Below are positions 5,318 through 7,026 of a DNA stretch of 7,026 nucleotides, one piece after another. The notes below the pieces were generated by a model, which saw nothing but the letters and a program-made list of their open reading frames with translations, made no database searches and was not told where the DNA came from. The stretch is from an uncultured Ardenticatenia bacterium (GTDB lineage Bacteria; Chloroflexota; Anaerolineae; Promineifilales; Promineifilaceae): the NCBI GenBank assembly GCA_937858165.1, contig CALLZA010000606.1:1-7026 (forward strand). The letters run 5' to 3'. Positions within the stretch are counted from its first letter, which is position 1, and the number at the start of each line of letters is the position of its first letter. The position numbers were made by a program, and so were the translations under genes.

Positions 5318-5329
5318 TCCCATATACAC

Positions 5330-5337
5330 AAGGAGGT
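5330..5337 (+). promoter_or_regulatory. Strong Shine-Dalgarno of nrdJ
   Basis: AAGGAGGT is a near-perfect complement of the 16S rRNA 3' end and lies 8 bases before ATG 5346. It fixes the nrdJ start and contrasts with plsC, which has no such site. Confidence 0.85.
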
Positions 5338-5345
5338 ATCGATTT

Positions 5346-7026
5346 ATGTTGCCGTCCGTCACCGCCGCGGCCGATCCTGTCGGCCTGTCCCTGCCCGAAA
5401 ATAGTCTAGCCGTATTGCGCCGACGCTACCTTCGCCGCGGCCCCGATGGCCAACCCGTCGAGACGGTCGAGGAGATGTTCCGCCGTGTGGCACACCACAT
5501 CGCTTTGGTCGAAGCCGACCACGGCGGCGACGTGGCCGCGGCCGAGGACGCCTTCTACCGCCTGCTGACCGAGTTGCGCTTCTTCCCCAACAGCCCGACC
5601 TTCACCGGGGCGGGCACGCCGTTGGGCCAATTGGCCGCCTGTTTCGTCCTGCCCATCGCCGACGACATGGGGCGCGACGGCGCGGGCATCTTCCAGACCC
5701 TGCGCGACGCGGCGCTCATCCAGCAGACGGGCGGCGGCAACGGCTTCGCCTTCTCGCGGCTGCGGCCCAAGGGGGATTACGTCCACTCCTCGGCCGGCAA
5801 AGCCACCGGGCCGGTCGGCTTCCTGCGCGTCTATGACCAGGCGTTCGGCGAGATCGCCCAGGGGGGCACGCGGCGCGGGGCCAACATGGCCGTCCTGCGC
5901 GTTGACCACCCCGATATCTTCGAGTTCATCGCCTGCAAAGCCAGTGAGTACGCCATCACCAACTTCAACATCTCCGTCGGCGTCACCGATGCCTTCGTCC
6001 AGGCGGTCAAGGACGATACCGACTTCGACCTTATCAACCCGCGCGACGGCAAGGTGTGGCGCACCGTGCGGGCGCGCGACATCTTCGACGAGATCGTCAA
6101 GTATGCCCATCGCAACGGCGAGCCGGGCGTCCTCTTTCTGGACGCGGCCAACCGCAGCAACCCCGTGCCGCACCTCTACGAGCTGGAGGCGACCAACCCG
6201 TGCGGCGAGCAGTGGCTTGGCCCCTATGAGAACTGCTGCCTCGGCTCGATCAACCTCGGCCGCCACATCACCGCCGACGGCACCGTGGACTGGGAGCAAC
6301 TGCGGCGCACGACCGAGGAGTCGACGCGCTTCCTCGACAACGTGGTGACGGCCAACGCCTACGTGCCGGCCGTGGCCCAATTGCGCGAGGCGGCCCTGAA
6401 CGCGCGGCGCATCGGGCTGGGCATCATGGGTCTGGGCGACCTGTTCTACCGCGTCGGCGTGCGCTATGGCAGCGAAGAGGGGCAGGTGTTGGCCGGCGCG
6501 ATCATGGAGTTCATCCGCTACCACGCCATGCGCACCAGCGTCGAACTGGCCCGCGACCGTGGCCCGTTCCTAGCCATCGAGGGCAGCATCTACGACCCGG
6601 CTAACTTCCGTTGGGAAGCGCCGCGCCCGCTGCTGGAAGGGAGCCAGGAGTACGGCCGCCCGGCGCTGGACTGGCGGGGGCTGACGGCCGACATGAAGCG
6701 CCACGGCATCCGCAACGCCGCCCAGACGACCGTCGCCCCCACGGGAACCATCGCCACCGTGGCCGGCATCGAGGGCTACGGCTGTGAGCCGGTCTTCGCC
6801 CTGGCCTACGTTCGCCACGTCAACGACCACGGCAAGGACCTGCAACTGCAGTACACCAGCCCCCTGTTCGAGCGCGCCCTGCTCGACGCCGGGCTGGACG
6901 AGGCGACGCGGGGCGAGATCGTGGCCGAGGTCAACCGCGTCGGCAGTTGCCAGCACATCGAGGCGCTGCCGGCGGCCATCCGCGACACCTTCGTCGTCTC
7001 CTCCGACATCACGCCCGAAGAGCACG
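5346..7026 (+). CDS. nrdJ: Adenosylcobalamin-dependent (class II) ribonucleotide reductase, 3'-truncated by the window
   Basis: Cytoplasmic enzyme reducing ribonucleotides to deoxyribonucleotides for DNA synthesis, using a thiyl radical generated from coenzyme B12 and needing no oxygen-dependent small subunit. The frame is open from ATG 5346 to the last base (560 complete codons plus one base). Visible: an N-terminal segment typical of class II enzymes ([14 protein letters not shown]) with no ATP-cone; NSP..TGAG, then LAACFVLP with redox Cys99; [16 protein letters not shown] (128-143); [29 protein letters not shown] with radical Cys286 and catalytic Asn284 and Glu288; [22 protein letters not shown]; and [10 protein letters not shown] (465-474). 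The window ends within the conserved SSDITPEEH segment, so the rest of the barrel and the C-terminal cysteine pair lie outside. Class II is preferred over class I because of the missing ATP-cone and overall motif pattern; sight of the C-terminus would settle it. Predicted NrdR operator upstream. Confidence 0.92.
   Translation, partial: MLPSVTAAADPVGLSLPENSLAVLRRRYLRRGPDGQPVETVEEMFRRVAHHIALVEADHGGDVAAAEDAFYRLLTELRFFPNSPTFTGAGTPLGQLAACFVLPIADDMGRDGAGIFQTLRDAALIQQTGGGNGFAFSRLRPKGDYVHSSAGKATGPVGFLRVYDQAFGEIAQGGTRRGANMAVLRVDHPDIFEFIACKASEYAITNFNISVGVTDAFVQAVKDDTDFDLINPRDGKVWRTVRARDIFDEIVKYAHRNGEPGVLFLDAANRSNPVPHLYELEATNPCGEQWLGPYENCCLGSINLGRHITADGTVDWEQLRRTTEESTRFLDNVVTANAYVPAVAQLREAALNARRIGLGIMGLGDLFYRVGVRYGSEEGQVLAGAIMEFIRYHAMRTSVELARDRGPFLAIEGSIYDPANFRWEAPRPLLEGSQEYGRPALDWRGLTADMKRHGIRNAAQTTVAPTGTIATVAGIEGYGCEPVFALAYVRHVNDHGKDLQLQYTSPLFERALLDAGLDEATRGEIVAEVNRVGSCQHIEALPAAIRDTFVVSSDITPEEH

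Noticed and set aside
5224..5345. Cobalamin riboswitch before the B12-dependent nrdJ
   Set aside because: I looked for the B12-box (GCCACTG-type) and the usual multi-stem layout. The leader is too short and has neither.
5152..5362. Small minus-strand gene across the nrdJ leader
   Set aside because: The 95-codon open frame (5075-5362) overlaps the hairpin, promoters and palindrome, has no domain, and shows no ribosome binding site.
5406..6524. Minus-strand open frame (372 codons) opposite nrdJ
   Set aside because: The + strand encodes a clear ribonucleotide reductase. The antisense frame shows no family motif.

Overview
This is one end of a high-GC (about two-thirds G+C by eye) bacterial contig, probably from a metagenome or draft assembly. 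The first 149 bases are not genomic: they are an Illumina Nextera i7 adapter preceded by a poly-T run and junk read tail. Genuine sequence begins at about 150. All four genes lie on the + strand and show strong G/C preference at third codon positions. The secreted protein architectures, the class II ribonucleotide reductase and the extended -10 promoters (TGn-TATAnT) fit a Chloroflexota (Anaerolineae/Caldilineae-like) filament-type bacterium. That placement is an inference, not a demonstrated assignment.

Layout. (1) 150-2389: a subtilisin-like S8 serine peptidase that has lost its N-terminus to the adapter junction. It has a complete catalytic tetrad, a beta-rich insert, and two tandem copies of an unnamed C-terminal domain with the signature LF(I/M)PYDEL. 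(2) 2437-3153: a PlsC-type 1-acylglycerol-3-phosphate acyltransferase, apparently read from an extended -10 promoter so close to its ATG that the mRNA would be leaderless. (3) 3355-5088: a secreted modular protein (signal peptide, acidic Pro/Glu/Ala linker, jelly-roll-like domain, FN3-like domain, divergent InlB-type repeat, PPC-like beta-sandwich) with no recognisable enzyme domain. (4) 5346 to the window end: the N-terminal 560 codons of an adenosylcobalamin-dependent class II ribonucleotide reductase (nrdJ).

The most informative non-coding stretch is 5089-5345. It holds a perfect GC-rich hairpin just after the secreted-protein gene, then a regulated leader for nrdJ: two candidate promoters, a perfect 24-bp palindrome with an ATATAT core, and a second degenerate copy centred exactly 31 bp upstream. 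Paired boxes three helical turns apart are the arrangement expected for NrdR, the repressor of ribonucleotide reductase genes. A leader hairpin and a strong Shine-Dalgarno follow.

The four genes do not form an obvious pathway. Each of the three downstream genes has its own candidate promoter, so the window reads as a row of independent housekeeping (plsC, nrdJ) and cell-surface/secreted (S8 peptidase, modular protein) genes, not as a dedicated system. I saw no RNA genes, CRISPR array, transposase or other mobile element.
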